A DNA stretch of 64,000 bases from NCBI RefSeq assembly GCF_003352005.1, contig NZ_CP024848.1:3233001-3297000 (forward strand), written 5' to 3'. This document shows positions 23,422-32,075 of the stretch, in pieces (the stretch's first letter is position 1; the number at the start of each line of letters is the position of its first letter). The position numbers and the translations under genes were made by a program. A model generated the notes under the pieces. It did not search any database. It had not been told where the DNA came from and worked only from the letters and a program-made list of their open reading frames with translations. Source of the stretch: Oceanobacillus zhaokaii. Lineage in GTDB: Bacteria > Bacillota > Bacilli > Bacillales > Amphibacillaceae.

Positions 23422-24384
23422 ATGCCTAAAATTGACAATATGTTAGCAATTCTATGGATGCTTCATTCAGGTGAAAAAGTTACCGCAAAACAAATTTCAG
23501 AAAAGTTAGAGATGAATATAAGGACTGTGTATCGTTATATTGATACCCTTTCAACTAGTGGTGTCCCTATAATTTCAGACTCAGGACATTACGGTGGATA
23601 TACTTTATTGAATAATTTTATTGAAGCTCCGTTATTTTTTGATATTGAGGAGCAGACTTCACTATTTCACGCTGCTGTTTTTGCAGAAGAAGCCGGATAT
23701 TATGGAGGTGAAGCACTAAATAGTGCTATTTCGAAGCTAAGAAAATATTCAAATCAAGAACAGGAAACAAAGATAAATCAGCATTTAAGCAGTCTTGAAG
23801 TAATAAGTCGATTGAGTTCCCTCTCTATGAAACCTTTCTTGAAGGAGTTGGAGCTTGCCATAGCTGACGGATACTCTGTAAAAATTCTATACCATATAAA
23901 TGGTGAAGAGCAATCAAATTATAGATTAGTTGATCCGTACAGAATTATTTATTGGAATAATAAGTGGTATGTTATTGGATTTTGTCATCTTAGGAATGTT
24001 ATCCGTAGTTTTAGAGTAGATCGAATTGAAAATCTAATGCTAACAGAAAATAAGTTTAATCGACCAGAAAATTTTTCAGCACGTGATTATTTTATGAAAA
24101 ACCTCCTTCCGACTATAGAAGATAAGGAAGGGATTATTTCTTTAGTTATTAATGGAAATACAAGAACGTTGGGAGATATTTGCCAACATTGGTTTTTAGG
24201 ACATTACTTACAAGAACGGACTTCAAATCAAGCAATATTTCTTCTTGAAAAAGATACGATGCATACATATGTACCTTATTTACTTTTGCCGTATGGTAAA
24301 TCTATTCAAGTTATTAGACCAATCAGTCTCAAAAAAAGAATTATTGAAGTTTTGTCGGATTTAATAGGATTCCATCAAATATGA
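23422..24384 (+). CDS. WYL-domain transcriptional regulator, YafY/YobV-like
   Basis: This 320-residue protein has an N-terminal winged helix (KVTAKQISEKLEMNIRTVYRYIDTLSTSGVPI, residues about 18-49), then SGHYGGYTL, and a WYL ligand-binding domain near residues 150-215 (VDPYRIIYWNNKWYVIGFC, IRSFRVDRI). WYL proteins sense small molecules or nucleic acids. AAAGAGGTGGATTTAT precedes the ATG. The next gene, a DJ-1/PfpI protein, may be its target, though a hairpin separates them. Confidence 0.85.
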   Translation: MPKIDNMLAILWMLHSGEKVTAKQISEKLEMNIRTVYRYIDTLSTSGVPIISDSGHYGGYTLLNNFIEAPLFFDIEEQTSLFHAAVFAEEAGYYGGEALNSAISKLRKYSNQEQETKINQHLSSLEVISRLSSLSMKPFLKELELAIADGYSVKILYHINGEEQSNYRLVDPYRIIYWNNKWYVIGFCHLRNVIRSFRVDRIENLMLTENKFNRPENFSARDYFMKNLLPTIEDKEGIISLVINGNTRTLGDICQHWFLGHYLQERTSNQAIFLLEKDTMHTYVPYLLLPYGKSIQVIRPISLKKRIIEVLSDLIGFHQI

Positions 24385-24387
24385 TAA

Positions 24388-24414
24388 CTTCCCTGACGAT
24401 AGCTGTCAGGGAAG
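24388..24414 (+). terminator. Hairpin between WYL regulator and PfpI gene
   Basis: CTTCCCTGAC and GTCAGGGAAG are perfect 10-bp arms with a 7-nt loop. The following CTATATTATAA is a weak U-tract, so termination may be partial. Confidence 0.7.
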
Positions 24415-24458
24415 CTATATTATAATAGGTGTATCAATTGTGATGGGAGTGTTACTAG

Positions 24459-25091
24459 ATGGAAACAGAAAATGTTTATCTTTATGTATTTAATACAATG
24501 TCAGACTGGGAATATGGATATTTAATCGCTGAACTAAACTCAGGAAGATATTTCAAAAAGGATTTAGCACCTTTCAAAGTAGTTACAGTAGGAATTAATA
24601 AAGAAATCATTACGACGATGGGAGGACTGAGTATAAATCCAAATATCTCCCTTGATGAGTATACCCTTGAGAGTAAAGATCTTTTGATTTTACCTGGAGG
24701 GAATACTTGGGGAGAAGATATTCATCAACCCATTTTAAAAAGGATTGGCGAGGCTTTAGAGCTTGGGACTATTGTTGCTGCTATTTGTGGTGCAACTGAG
24801 GGACTAGCGAATTTTGGATACCTAGATTCCAGAAAGCATACAAGCAATAACTTAGAGTATCTTAAAATGGTTTGTCCTAATTATAAAGGAGAATTTTTTT
24901 ATGAAATGGGACCTGCAGTATCTGGTGAGAATTTGGTTACTGCATCTGGAGTAGCTCCTTTGGAATTTGCGATGGAAGTACTGAAAAAATTAGATGTATT
25001 TGCACCAGATACATTGCATTCATGGTATAACCTAAATAAGACTCATAAACCACAATACTTCTTCCAGTTAATGAATTCAATAGAAAGATAA
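24459..25091 (+). CDS. DJ-1/PfpI family protein (class I glutamine amidotransferase-like)
   Basis: This 210-residue cytosolic protein has LLILPGGNTWGED near residues 70-82 and the nucleophile elbow AAICGATEGLA near residue 108, with Cys as the likely active residue. Family members include YdeA-type proteins, deglycases and isonitrile hydratases; the substrate is unknown. TGGGAGTG precedes the ATG. It follows a WYL-type regulator gene by 75 bp, so regulation by it is likely. A REP-like repeat abuts its 3' end. Confidence 0.82.
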   Translation: METENVYLYVFNTMSDWEYGYLIAELNSGRYFKKDLAPFKVVTVGINKEIITTMGGLSINPNISLDEYTLESKDLLILPGGNTWGEDIHQPILKRIGEALELGTIVAAICGATEGLANFGYLDSRKHTSNNLEYLKMVCPNYKGEFFYEMGPAVSGENLVTASGVAPLEFAMEVLKKLDVFAPDTLHSWYNLNKTHKPQYFFQLMNSIER

Positions 25092-25092
25092 A

Positions 25093-25119
25093 GGGACGGA
25101 GGGACAGGCACCTCGTCCC
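25093..25119. repeat. REP-like repeat beside RAYT
   Basis: GGGACGGAGGGACAGGCACC then TCGTCCC; the outer GGGACG and CGTCCC pair, forming a hairpin. It is 28 bp from the RAYT stop. Confidence 0.75.
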
Positions 25120-25147
25120 AAAATTGGTTCAATAGGACCTCCCTCCA

Positions 25148-25909
25148 TCAATCAATCCGCTGAATAACACTCTTAGATACTCCTGTTATCCTTGATAGCT
25201 GTCTCAACGACACACCATCCACTGCTTTAACCTTTGCTAATATAGCATTTCTACTTTCTTTGTCCATTTGCTGTAGGTTACTTATATTTGGAATTCCTAG
25301 CTGAAATAAAAATTCCCTTACTTCGCTATCCGACTTTCTAACGTTGACTGTATCCTCTAAGCATTGATCATCATTGGGTTGCCGCATGTATTCTATATAC
25401 AATCTAATCGCTTTATTTCTATCTGGTGAAATTAAATCAAGTCCAAAGTCAATATCTATCATATTAACTTGTTGAGTATATTCGCTTATACTGGTCCATT
25501 TACATGCAAATACGTTTTTTTCCAATCCTGCTTTTACTGGGTTTTGATGAATGTATCGGAGGACTGTAAAAAAATAAGCTGCATCTTCAACATTCTCACT
25601 CTTATATCTCCCTTGAAATAGATGTCCAGACCGTCCGTATTTCATATTGTACCAATATACATAGCTGGAGCTAATTCTCTTGAGAGCTTCTGAAAGGCTT
25701 TCCTCCGTCTCCTTTAATAATAAATGAACATGATTATCCATCAAACAGTAACTGTAAATCGAGTATTTACTTATGGATTTATACTTTTTTAACGTTTCTA
25801 AAAATCTCCTCTTATCCTCGTCATCCTCGAAGATCGTTTGTCTATTAATTCCCCTTAGCATGATATGGTAGATTCCGCTACGGCTCTTCGTTCTTGGTTC
25901 TCTTGGCAT
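25148..25909 (-). CDS. REP-associated tyrosine transposase (RAYT, Y1 HUH)
   Basis: This single-strand DNA transposase of the IS200-related TnpA-REP group is about 253 residues from ATG 25909 (GGAGGGG lies 7 bases upstream). It shows the HUH metal site in MDNHVHLLL (His60, His62) and the catalytic Tyr102 in FQGRYKSE. A C-terminal helix-turn-helix (SLRQLSRITGVSKSVIQRID) is typical of Firmicutes RAYTs. The gene has no IS ends of its own; REP-like repeats lie on both sides and throughout the window. RAYTs are thought to move or maintain REP hairpins in trans. A truncated relative is at 23033. Confidence 0.9.
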   Translation of the reverse strand: MPREPRTKSRSGIYHIMLRGINRQTIFEDDEDKRRFLETLKKYKSISKYSIYSYCLMDNHVHLLLKETEESLSEALKRISSSYVYWYNMKYGRSGHLFQGRYKSENVEDAAYFFTVLRYIHQNPVKAGLEKNVFACKWTSISEYTQQVNMIDIDFGLDLISPDRNKAIRLYIEYMRQPNDDQCLEDTVNVRKSDSEVREFLFQLGIPNISNLQQMDKESRNAILAKVKAVDGVSLRQLSRITGVSKSVIQRID

Positions 25910-26111
25910 CTGCAAATCCCCTCCTGGCGAAATACCAGTGCATATATCAAACTAACTCACCAGTCCTTTTCAACCTTCCACGGATTGTTTAGGTATAAGT
26001 TAATAAAACCTAAAGCCTTTGTCAAAAACCAAAAATCTAAAAGTTGAATGGAATGTAGTCAACAATTCTCAATTTTATAGAGGAGAAAATTGTATTTTAG
26101 ACCCGTCCAAT

Positions 26112-26221
26112 TACACTAAAATTAATATTTGATATTTTTTGGGTTAAAAAAGACCAAGTGTCTCTAACACTCGGTCTAAGCTATGGAATATTTTGGGACG
26201 CAGTACCTGTCCCCGCGTCCC
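26112..26221. repeat. REP-like repeat with hairpin (in tandem unit 1)
   Basis: CACTAAAATTAATATTTGAT, then a run of A with GACCAAGTG / CACTCGGTC, then GGGACGCAGTACCTGTCCCC and GCGTCCC. Confidence 0.75.
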
Positions 26222-26398
26222 CCCTCATATATCAAACTATCTCACCACCCCTTTTTCAATCTTTCACGGATTGTCTAGATACAAGTTAATAAAACCTAAA
26301 GTATTTGTCAAAAACTGAAAATCTAAAAGTTGTATGGAGTTAAGTCAACAATTCTCAATTTTATAGAGAAGAAAATTGTATTTTAGAGCCGACCGATT

Positions 26399-26509
26399 GC
26401 ACTAAAAATATTTATTGATGTTTTTTGGGGTTAAAAAAGACCAAGTGTCTCTGCACTCGGTCTAAGCCATGGAAATATTTTGGGACGCAGTGCCTGTCCC
26501 TGGTGTCCC
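26399..26509. repeat. REP-like repeat with hairpin (in tandem unit 2)
   Basis: Same order as in unit 1, ending GGGACGCAGTGCCTGTCCC TGGTGTCCC. The minus-strand reading of its last 48 bp forms the final 15 codons and the stop of the PHP gene. Confidence 0.75.
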
Positions 26510-27505
26510 TCCCAATCCTTTCATCACTCTCTGTCCACGCTCAAAAGTTGCAATTTCCTTGATGCCTTTTTCCAGTAACATATCTTTAATCTCATTAGAA
26601 TAGATCCCCAAATCATTCGGAAAATGAGAATCAGATGACATAGTAAATCTAACTCCTTCTGCAATCAATATATCAAGAAAAGTGGTGCTTGGGCACATTT
26701 CTTGTACCGGATATCGATAGTAAAGTCCCGGGTTGATTTCGGTTGCTACATTGTTCGCTACTAGCGTCCTCGCTACATCACGATACATTTCAACCAGGCT
26801 TGCTTCGTCTGGACGATAATTAAACACCTTCATATTATCTAGATGTGCGATGAAGTTAAACAGCTTACTATTTGCTGCGTTTTTTACCGTTTCGAAATGA
26901 TTTCTGTACAGTTCCTTTAAATCATATTCCTTAAATTTATGCTGAAGTTCTGGATTATCAAAGCCCCATCCATCATAAAAGTGGACAGATCCAATGATAT
27001 AATCTAAATCATAGCCGCTTAGCAGTGATGCGAGTTCTGCTTCTCCGCCAGTGAAGTAATCGGCTTCAATACCAAGCTTCAACTGTACGCCTCGTTCTGC
27101 CCATATTTCTTTTTGGGATTGAATAAAGGATACGAATTCACCCAAGTTTCTAACCATTACTTTATCAAGCCATTGTGCTTGCTGAGCACCGATTTCATCT
27201 GAAGTAACATCCATATATTTTTCAAAATAAGCGCGCGTTTCTTTGAATCTATAAAGGTGGTCAACAATTCCTACCTCTTTGATTCCTTTGGCCAATGCTT
27301 CTTTTAAATAAAAATCAAGCCACCACTTAGAATACTCACTTTCTGTTAAACGTTTGCTCAACATTTCCATAGATTGTATGAGCCATTCTTTCGTATTTCT
27401 TGGGGCATTCCTTGCTTCTCGATGCTCCATTGCCTTTAGGCTTTTCTCAACAAAAGAGAGAGAATATGGGCCTTCTTCTAGATGTATATGATAATCAACT
27501 TTCAT
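26462..27505 (-). CDS. PHP-domain phosphoesterase (histidinol-phosphatase-like)
   Basis: This 347-residue predicted metal phosphatase carries the PHP motifs in order: DYHIHLEEG (His6, His8), EVGIVDH, GIEADYF, GSVHFYDGW, FIAHLDNMK, EINPG and SSDSHFPNDLG. HisK-type PHP proteins hydrolyse phosphomonoesters. It is the last gene of the DeoR/ABC operon, so the true substrate is probably the imported compound or its product, not histidinol phosphate. The last 15 or so residues (GTPGTGTASQNISMA) are encoded by a REP-like repeat, which also supplies the stop. Confidence 0.82.
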   Translation of the reverse strand: MKVDYHIHLEEGPYSLSFVEKSLKAMEHREARNAPRNTKEWLIQSMEMLSKRLTESEYSKWWLDFYLKEALAKGIKEVGIVDHLYRFKETRAYFEKYMDVTSDEIGAQQAQWLDKVMVRNLGEFVSFIQSQKEIWAERGVQLKLGIEADYFTGGEAELASLLSGYDLDYIIGSVHFYDGWGFDNPELQHKFKEYDLKELYRNHFETVKNAANSKLFNFIAHLDNMKVFNYRPDEASLVEMYRDVARTLVANNVATEINPGLYYRYPVQEMCPSTTFLDILIAEGVRFTMSSDSHFPNDLGIYSNEIKDMLLEKGIKEIATFERGQRVMKGLGGTPGTGTASQNISMA

Positions 27506-27649
27506 TATGTTGTACGACCTTTCTTTATATATGATGATTAAACGCTCTATCAGGAAACGAACTAGACTAATAGCAAATTCCTCACACTATCACCTTCGAA
27601 AATAACCGCTAACCTTACGTACCTACATAGGCTTTAGTAATAAGCCTCC

Positions 27650-28438
27650 CTAATTGAAAACTTCTCTTTTTAGAGTTGCATTAACATTGATCCAATCATA
27701 TCCCTTGTTCACCCAATCCTGGGGCTTCTCTTGATCGCTAATGATGGTTGAAAGCTTGGAGATTGGACATATTTCAAACACTGATTTCTTATTTAATTTT
27801 GATGAATCTGTTAGTAAAATGGCTTCTTGGCTACACTCCATCATAGCTTCTGAAACAAGGGATTCCTCCATATCGAAGTCATACACTGCTTCCTCTGTTA
27901 CACCACCACAGGATAAAAAAGAGCGATTGAAATTAAATCTTTGTAAAAACTCGATAGTATAGCTCCCTTTAACGGATGCCTGATAAGGATTGGTCGTTCC
28001 TGGCAGCATAATCACTTGTCCTGTTAATCGCTGTTCTTCGATTGCTAAATTAAATCGACTAGCTGCACTCAATGAGTTGGTGACAACAGTAACGAATTGT
28101 AGATTTTCAATCATATCCGCTATATGAACGGTCGTTGAGCCAACGTCTACGGCTATTGTATCGCCATTCTGAATCATTGCTGCGGCTTGCTTTGCTAATC
28201 TTTTCTTTTCATCCAAATGAAGTAGCATTTTCTTTTCGTAGACCATTTCCTTTTGGGATGGAATATAAGGCACTGCGCCTCCATGAACGCGTGTTAGTAG
28301 ATCGTTCATTTCAAGCTCAGCTAAATCTCTTCGTATTGTTTCTGGAGTAACAAATTGCTCGTTGGCTAAAGCTGTCACCATCACTTTTCCACGTTTTTCT
28401 AACTGCTCTAAAATATATGCATGCCGTTCATCTTTCAT
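27650..28438 (-). CDS. DeoR/GlpR-family transcriptional regulator
   Basis: This 262-residue repressor has an N-terminal winged helix (GKVMVTALANEQFVTPETIRRDLAELE, residues about 17-43; RVHGGAV near 50-56) and the DeoR C-terminal sugar-phosphate sensor fold (VDVGSTT, VVTNSLSAA, LLTDSSKLNKKSVF). DeoR proteins usually respond to phosphorylated sugars or polyols. It lies between the ABC genes and the PHP gene; TTTGTTTG repeats in front of the operon are probable binding sites. Confidence 0.9.
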   Translation of the reverse strand: MKDERHAYILEQLEKRGKVMVTALANEQFVTPETIRRDLAELEMNDLLTRVHGGAVPYIPSQKEMVYEKKMLLHLDEKKRLAKQAAAMIQNGDTIAVDVGSTTVHIADMIENLQFVTVVTNSLSAASRFNLAIEEQRLTGQVIMLPGTTNPYQASVKGSYTIEFLQRFNFNRSFLSCGGVTEEAVYDFDMEESLVSEAMMECSQEAILLTDSSKLNKKSVFEICPISKLSTIISDQEKPQDWVNKGYDWINVNATLKREVFN

Positions 28439-28470
28439 CGCTTCTCCCCCTGATTGGCTACATTCTACAC

Positions 28471-29487
28471 TTATTGATCAATAGCAATAATATGTTTTCG
28501 GTCAATGAAAAGCTGTGTTTGTGATTTGATGCTCTCCAAATTTCGTTCATTGTTCATGAGGTCGACCGAAAGTTTTATATCATTCACATCATACAAGCAA
28601 CGGATGGTGCTGCCTAACACTGTATAATTCTCGATTTTCCCGTTGAAATAGATGCCTTCCTCTCCAGATGGGGCTGCCAATTGGATGGACTCGGAACGAA
28701 TCGCATACTTGCTTACTAAACTTCTATCTGAAAATGCAGGATCAATTTTATTCAAATCATCCGTAGATAAAATATTATAATTCCCGATAAAACTTGCTAC
28801 GAACTGATTTTTGGGCTGTGCATAGAGGTTTGCAGGAGTGGCACTTTGCACAATCTTTCCTTCACTCATTACAAAGACTCGATCTGATAAAATCATCGCC
28901 TCTTCCTGATCATGTGTTACGAAAATCATCGTAATCCCTAATGTCTTTTGCAATTCCCTAATATCGACTTGCAATTGCTTTCTGATCTTAGCATCTAGTG
29001 CACTTAATGGTTCATCCAATAATAGAACTTTCGGTTTCGTCACAAGTGAACGTGCTAGTGATGTACGTTGCTGTTGTCCCCCTGACAACTGATGTGGGTA
29101 ATGGTCGATTTTATCCTCTAAGTTTACCAAGCGCACAACCCGCATCACTTCACGCTTTATTTCATCCTTAGGCAGCTTTTTTAACGTGAGGCCAAATGCT
29201 ATGTTTTCGAAAATCGTCATATTTGGAAATAGAGCATAGTTTTGAAAAACCATTCCAACGTTACGATCTCGCGGCAGAGTGTTGCTAATATCGCTATCAT
29301 CTAGAAATAGATTCCCCTCTTGGAATACTTCTAAGCCTGCGATGACACGTAATAGTGTTGACTTTCCACAACCACTTGGTCCTAGTAACGTTATTAATTC
29401 GCCCTCTTCAATCTGAAAGGAAATATCTTTTAAAACTTCATGATTACCAAAACGAAGGGATAGATTTTCAACTGAAATAAAACTCAT
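28471..29487 (-). CDS. ABC transporter ATP-binding protein
   Basis: This 338-residue ATPase has Walker A GPSGCGKST, Q-loop FQNYALFPNM, signature LSGGQQQRTSLARSL, Walker B VLLLDEPLSALDAK, and switch His in THDQEEAM. A C-terminal regulatory domain of about 100 residues resembles the PotA/FbpC type. It energises the two permeases upstream; its start overlaps the stop of the adjacent permease by four bases, so they are co-translated. Confidence 0.93.
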   Translation of the reverse strand: MSFISVENLSLRFGNHEVLKDISFQIEEGELITLLGPSGCGKSTLLRVIAGLEVFQEGNLFLDDSDISNTLPRDRNVGMVFQNYALFPNMTIFENIAFGLTLKKLPKDEIKREVMRVVRLVNLEDKIDHYPHQLSGGQQQRTSLARSLVTKPKVLLLDEPLSALDAKIRKQLQVDIRELQKTLGITMIFVTHDQEEAMILSDRVFVMSEGKIVQSATPANLYAQPKNQFVASFIGNYNILSTDDLNKIDPAFSDRSLVSKYAIRSESIQLAAPSGEEGIYFNGKIENYTVLGSTIRCLYDVNDIKLSVDLMNNERNLESIKSQTQLFIDRKHIIAIDQ

Positions 29488-30395
29488 AGCTTCCGCCTCT
29501 TTTCATTGTTCGATTTTACTTCTGAAGTTGCTGCTGGTTCTAATTGCTTAAGGCTTAGCGGTGGAATAACCTGTTCCTGTTTGTGTTGCTTTCTTTTGAA
29601 TAACGAATTACTTACGCCTTTTTTGGAAGATGTTATCCGTGTGATAACTAAACTAATGACAATGAGCAGTAAGAAGTATGCCACCATGACTGCACTCGCT
29701 AAGTGGCCATTTTCATTCATTCTTCGCATCATATAAATCCGAATCGTTTCATAACGTCCACCAATTAAAAGATTGGTTAGGACAAACTCACCGAAAAATC
29801 CAGAGAAGATTAATAAAGTAGTAATTAATAGACCTAACTTAATGTTGGGGACGATAACTTTTAAAAATGCTTGCAGTTTACTCGCGCCGAGCATTTCTGC
29901 AGCTTGCATTAAATTTCTAGAGTGAATGCCTTCCAAGCTATTTCTTACTCCTTGGTAGATGAACGGCAGGGAACCGACGAAAAGCCCGCCGACTAAAACG
30001 GCATACATTGGAATTGCTGAACCTGAATACATTCTGAGCAATCCAGTCGCTAAAATAACTGCTGGAATTGCATAGGGCATTAAGACAAGACCCTTCAGAA
30101 AATTATCTACTCTAGGAAAATACATATAGACTATGAAAACAGTTGGTACCATAACGACAAGAACTACAGCCAATGTAATAAGAGTTAAGGTAACGGATCT
30201 TGTTACCGCCGATATGAAGTTGGGATCCTGAAATAGCTCGATGAACCATTGGAAAGTAAAATCCTTTGGCAATAAAGTGTTAGACCAATTTGTTGAGGTT
30301 GCATATAGTGCCGTTGAAATAAATGGGAAAATCATATATAAACCAAATATCACCAGAATGAGATAGGTGCTAATGTTGCGTTTTTTTATTTTCAT
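29484..30395 (-). CDS. ABC transporter permease (second)
   Basis: This 303-residue protein has six helices and the permease contact loop MLGASKLQAFLKVIVPN near residues 173-189. The C-terminus is charged and extends about 30 residues past the last helix. It overlaps both neighbours by four bases. With the other permease it forms the membrane channel of the importer. Confidence 0.9.
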   Translation of the reverse strand: MKIKKRNISTYLILVIFGLYMIFPFISTALYATSTNWSNTLLPKDFTFQWFIELFQDPNFISAVTRSVTLTLITLAVVLVVMVPTVFIVYMYFPRVDNFLKGLVLMPYAIPAVILATGLLRMYSGSAIPMYAVLVGGLFVGSLPFIYQGVRNSLEGIHSRNLMQAAEMLGASKLQAFLKVIVPNIKLGLLITTLLIFSGFFGEFVLTNLLIGGRYETIRIYMMRRMNENGHLASAVMVAYFLLLIVISLVITRITSSKKGVSNSLFKRKQHKQEQVIPPLSLKQLEPAATSEVKSNNEKRRKL

Positions 30396-31240
30396 GCCAA
30401 ATCCCTCCTCACTCTCCGCAGCATTGTTTGTGACAGAATTAAAATTACAATCATAATTAATGCAAAGACAACCGCTAACGTGCTGCCAATAATCGGACGT
30501 GCATAAATGTCTCCAGAAACAAGGGCTGCGATGCGAATGGTGATTAAATTAACATTACTTCCTGTTAGCGCGTAGGCAGTTTCATATGTTCCCATTCCAT
30601 TCGCGTACATAATGACGAAGGTTCCTGCAATCGATGGCATGATATTCGGTAAACCAATCTTCCGCCAATAGACCCAATTCGAGGCTCCTAAAATGAACGC
30701 CGCTTCTTTCCATTCCTTTTTTATCTTTTTTAACGAAGGATAGATGAACAATATCCCGAGAGGAATCTGGAAATACAAGTACGTTAATGCAAGACCCTGC
30801 CAGGAATAAAGGTTAAAGCCTTCCAACAATGGGAAATTCATTCCCTCAAAGAAGAGACGCAACGCTCCAGAATTTCCAATTAAAATAATAAATGCAAAGG
30901 CTAGCGGAACACCTGCGAAATTCGCTGCGACATTGATATAAACGGTTAATTTGTCCTGGATTTTCTCGGGTAAATTCGTTAGAGCGCAAGAAACAATAAT
31001 CGCTAACGCGAGCCCAACAATACTAGAGAAAATCGAGATCATTCCACTATTTAAAAAGGCCTGATAATAAAATGGGTTCGTGAAAATCTCATGATAATTA
31101 CCAAATGTAAAGGCTCCAGTTGTTTCACTTGTAAAACTCGACGTGATCATTAAGACCATTGGGATGACTAAGAACAGTGCAGCGAGCAGGAAAAACGGTA
31201 TCAGCAATATCCAAATCTTATTAAATCTTTCCGTTTTCAA
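30392..31240 (-). CDS. ABC transporter permease (first)
   Basis: This 282-residue, six-helix protein has the contact loop FILGASNWVYWRKIGLPNI near residues 183-201. It overlaps the hydrolase gene by 20 bp and the next permease by four. It is related to the iron/spermidine/phosphonate group of permeases. Confidence 0.9.
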   Translation of the reverse strand: MKTERFNKIWILLIPFFLLAALFLVIPMVLMITSSFTSETTGAFTFGNYHEIFTNPFYYQAFLNSGMISIFSSIVGLALAIIVSCALTNLPEKIQDKLTVYINVAANFAGVPLAFAFIILIGNSGALRLFFEGMNFPLLEGFNLYSWQGLALTYLYFQIPLGILFIYPSLKKIKKEWKEAAFILGASNWVYWRKIGLPNIMPSIAGTFVIMYANGMGTYETAYALTGSNVNLITIRIAALVSGDIYARPIIGSTLAVVFALIMIVILILSQTMLRRVRRDLA

Positions 31241-32075
31241 GCGTAATCATCCCTTCATTTAAAGTCTGCCAATCTATTTCTTGCATTTTCTTTCCTTTCT
31301 CAATACCAAGCAAATGACAGACAAGCGGAGCTAGCTGCAATTGCTCTAGCGGTTTTGTACCAATTCTTGGCTCGAGTTGGTCAGAAAAAATAAATAATGG
31401 AACTTCTCGATGCTCAGGAAGTGTCCCACCGTGATTTCCAAAGTCGTCCATGCCATGGTCTGAAGTCACAATCACTTGATATCCCATCTCTAACCAACGT
31501 GGTACGTAAATACCTAAAATCGTATCCACTCGGGTAACAGCACTGCGATATTCGATTGAATTCCCTGTATGCTTATGCCCAATATCATCAATATTCATGG
31601 AATGAACATACATGAAATCAGGATTCGTTGACGTGATTAAAGCATGTGCATCCGCAAAAAGATGGGAATCTGGGTACGCATCATCCGAATAGAAAATCCC
31701 GTGCTGAATTGCTTTTGCTTCGTCATGCTGGATTCGATCCTCAAACATAGAGAATGGCGCACGATTATACAATTCACTTACCCAATTATAAGCAGCTGCT
31801 GCAGTCGTCTTCCCTGCATCCTTCGTCAGTGAAAAAATACTTTGCTCTTTCGACATCTGTACATTGTAATTCGTGTAAATCCCATTTTCATGTGTAGGAA
31901 CTCCTGTTAACAATACTTCATATAAAGGTCGTGAATTACTTGGTGTTTCCGAAATGACTTTATGGCGACTAGCCAATTTCTTTTCAACAAAATGATTTAA
32001 GAAGCCTAATTGCTGGATGGCAATGTCGTATCGACAGCCATCCAACGTAATCATAATAAGTTTTTTATTGGACAT
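31221..32075 (-). CDS. Alkaline phosphatase superfamily hydrolase
   Basis: This 284-residue protein is related to nucleotide pyrophosphatases/phosphodiesterases. MITLDGCRYD (metal Asp near residue 12) begins the fold, SNSRPLYEVLLTG contains the likely nucleophile, DDIGHKH (about 165-171) and TSDHGMDDFGNHGG (about 203-216) supply metal ligands. No signal peptide is seen, so it acts in the cytosol on an imported compound. It is embedded in the importer operon with overlaps on both sides (11 and 20 bp). The substrate cannot be read. Confidence 0.85.
   Translation of the reverse strand: MSNKKLIMITLDGCRYDIAIQQLGFLNHFVEKKLASRHKVISETPSNSRPLYEVLLTGVPTHENGIYTNYNVQMSKEQSIFSLTKDAGKTTAAAAYNWVSELYNRAPFSMFEDRIQHDEAKAIQHGIFYSDDAYPDSHLFADAHALITSTNPDFMYVHSMNIDDIGHKHTGNSIEYRSAVTRVDTILGIYVPRWLEMGYQVIVTSDHGMDDFGNHGGTLPEHREVPLFIFSDQLEPRIGTKPLEQLQLAPLVCHLLGIEKGKKMQEIDWQTLNEGMITLENGKI

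Larger units (their letters stand above)
25941..26510. repeat. Tandem 285-bp repeat, two units, with REP-like ends
   Basis: Unit 1 (25941-26225) and unit 2 (26226-26510) share the same order: CATATATCAAACTA, CACGGATTGT, AAGTTAATAAAACCTAAAG, GTCAACAATTCTCAATTTTATAGAG, CACTAAAA, an AAAAAAGACCAAGTG hairpin, then GGGACGCAGTRCCTGTCCC. They appear roughly 85-90% identical by eye. No ORF is shared. Unit 2 runs into the 3' end of the PHP gene. Confidence 0.85.

Noticed and set aside
26462..27505. Histidinol-phosphatase (hisK) assignment
   Set aside because: PHP motifs fit, but no histidine genes are near and the operon context points to another phosphoester.
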